The translations under genes and the position numbers were made by a program. Positions 5,523 to 5,552 of a DNA stretch of 5,552 nucleotides are shown here, in pieces. The notes beneath the pieces were generated by a model that was given only the letters and a program-made list of their open reading frames with translations, was not told where the DNA came from and did no database searches. This DNA is from an uncultured bacterium. GTDB taxonomy: Bacteria; Patescibacteriota; Dojkabacteria; SC72. Within the stretch, counting starts at the first letter, position 1, and every line of letters starts with the position of its first letter. The DNA is taken from the NCBI GenBank assembly GCA_938015795.1, contig CALLXA010000107.1, forward strand, positions 1-5,552, written 5' to 3'.

Positions 5523-5552
5523 ATGGGTGGCTTGTATAATTTTTTGGTTTTG
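5523..5552 (+). CDS. Start of a further module gene (first ten codons, cut by window end)
   Basis: ATG 5523 opens M-G-G-L-Y-N-F-L-V-L and runs off the window. Too little is visible to name a family; the hydrophobic start is compatible with a membrane protein or signal segment. It sits 99 nt after the wall hydrolase on the same strand with no clear terminator between them, so one operon is likely. A competing frame opening at ATG 5431 is also open to the window end but has no ribosome-binding site. Confidence 0.6.
   Translation, partial: MGGLYNFLVL

Overview
The window is AT-rich bacterial chromosome carrying two core housekeeping loci, a small anchored surface protein of unknown role, and the start of an accessory membrane/cell-wall-hydrolase operon. 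The enolase and TsaD sequences are complete but divergent, tsaE runs directly into tsaD with no tsaB between them, several genes lack a clear Shine-Dalgarno, and a lytic membrane protein of the type IV secretion kind is present. Together these suggest a Patescibacteria/CPR-type genome. That placement is inference from motif style, not a search. No in-frame TGA is needed to explain any gene, so the standard bacterial code fits.

Layout: (1) 2-1403, plus strand: the C-terminal part of tsaE overlaps the start of tsaD; both belong to the t6A37 tRNA-modification pathway. (2) 1404-1560: convergent intergenic region with nested inverted repeats. The outer arms run into both genes, so tsaD and enolase share the same 3' end sequence, stop codon included, in opposite orientation. 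(3) 1561-2835, minus strand: enolase. (4) 2836-2941: divergent promoter region. (5) 2942-3637, plus strand: a protein with one N-terminal membrane anchor, an acidic Asn/Asp/Ser linker and an unrecognised extracytoplasmic domain. (6) 3638-3911: not empty. It holds a near-consensus sigma70 promoter, a potential bistable RNA fold beginning almost at the predicted +1, a 20-bp hairpin, and an anti-Shine-Dalgarno segment facing a very strong Shine-Dalgarno. (7) 3912-5423, plus strand: a 503-residue protein with about four membrane helices, a lysozyme/SLT-like domain and a complete M23 metallopeptidase domain. (8) 5424-5552: a second A-tract plus GGAGGG ribosome-binding site and the first ten codons of another gene.

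From about 3890 onward the sequence changes character: G+C is visibly higher (hand count about 47% at 5041-5100 against about 32% at 3241-3300), and both start codons carry strong Shine-Dalgarno sites of one pattern. This suggests a separately acquired module, plausibly a DNA-transfer, secretion or predation-type envelope apparatus in which the dual hydrolase opens peptidoglycan. The most interesting parts are the structured leader at 3681-3911, the two-hydrolase membrane fusion it precedes, and the mirrored tsaD/enolase 3' ends.
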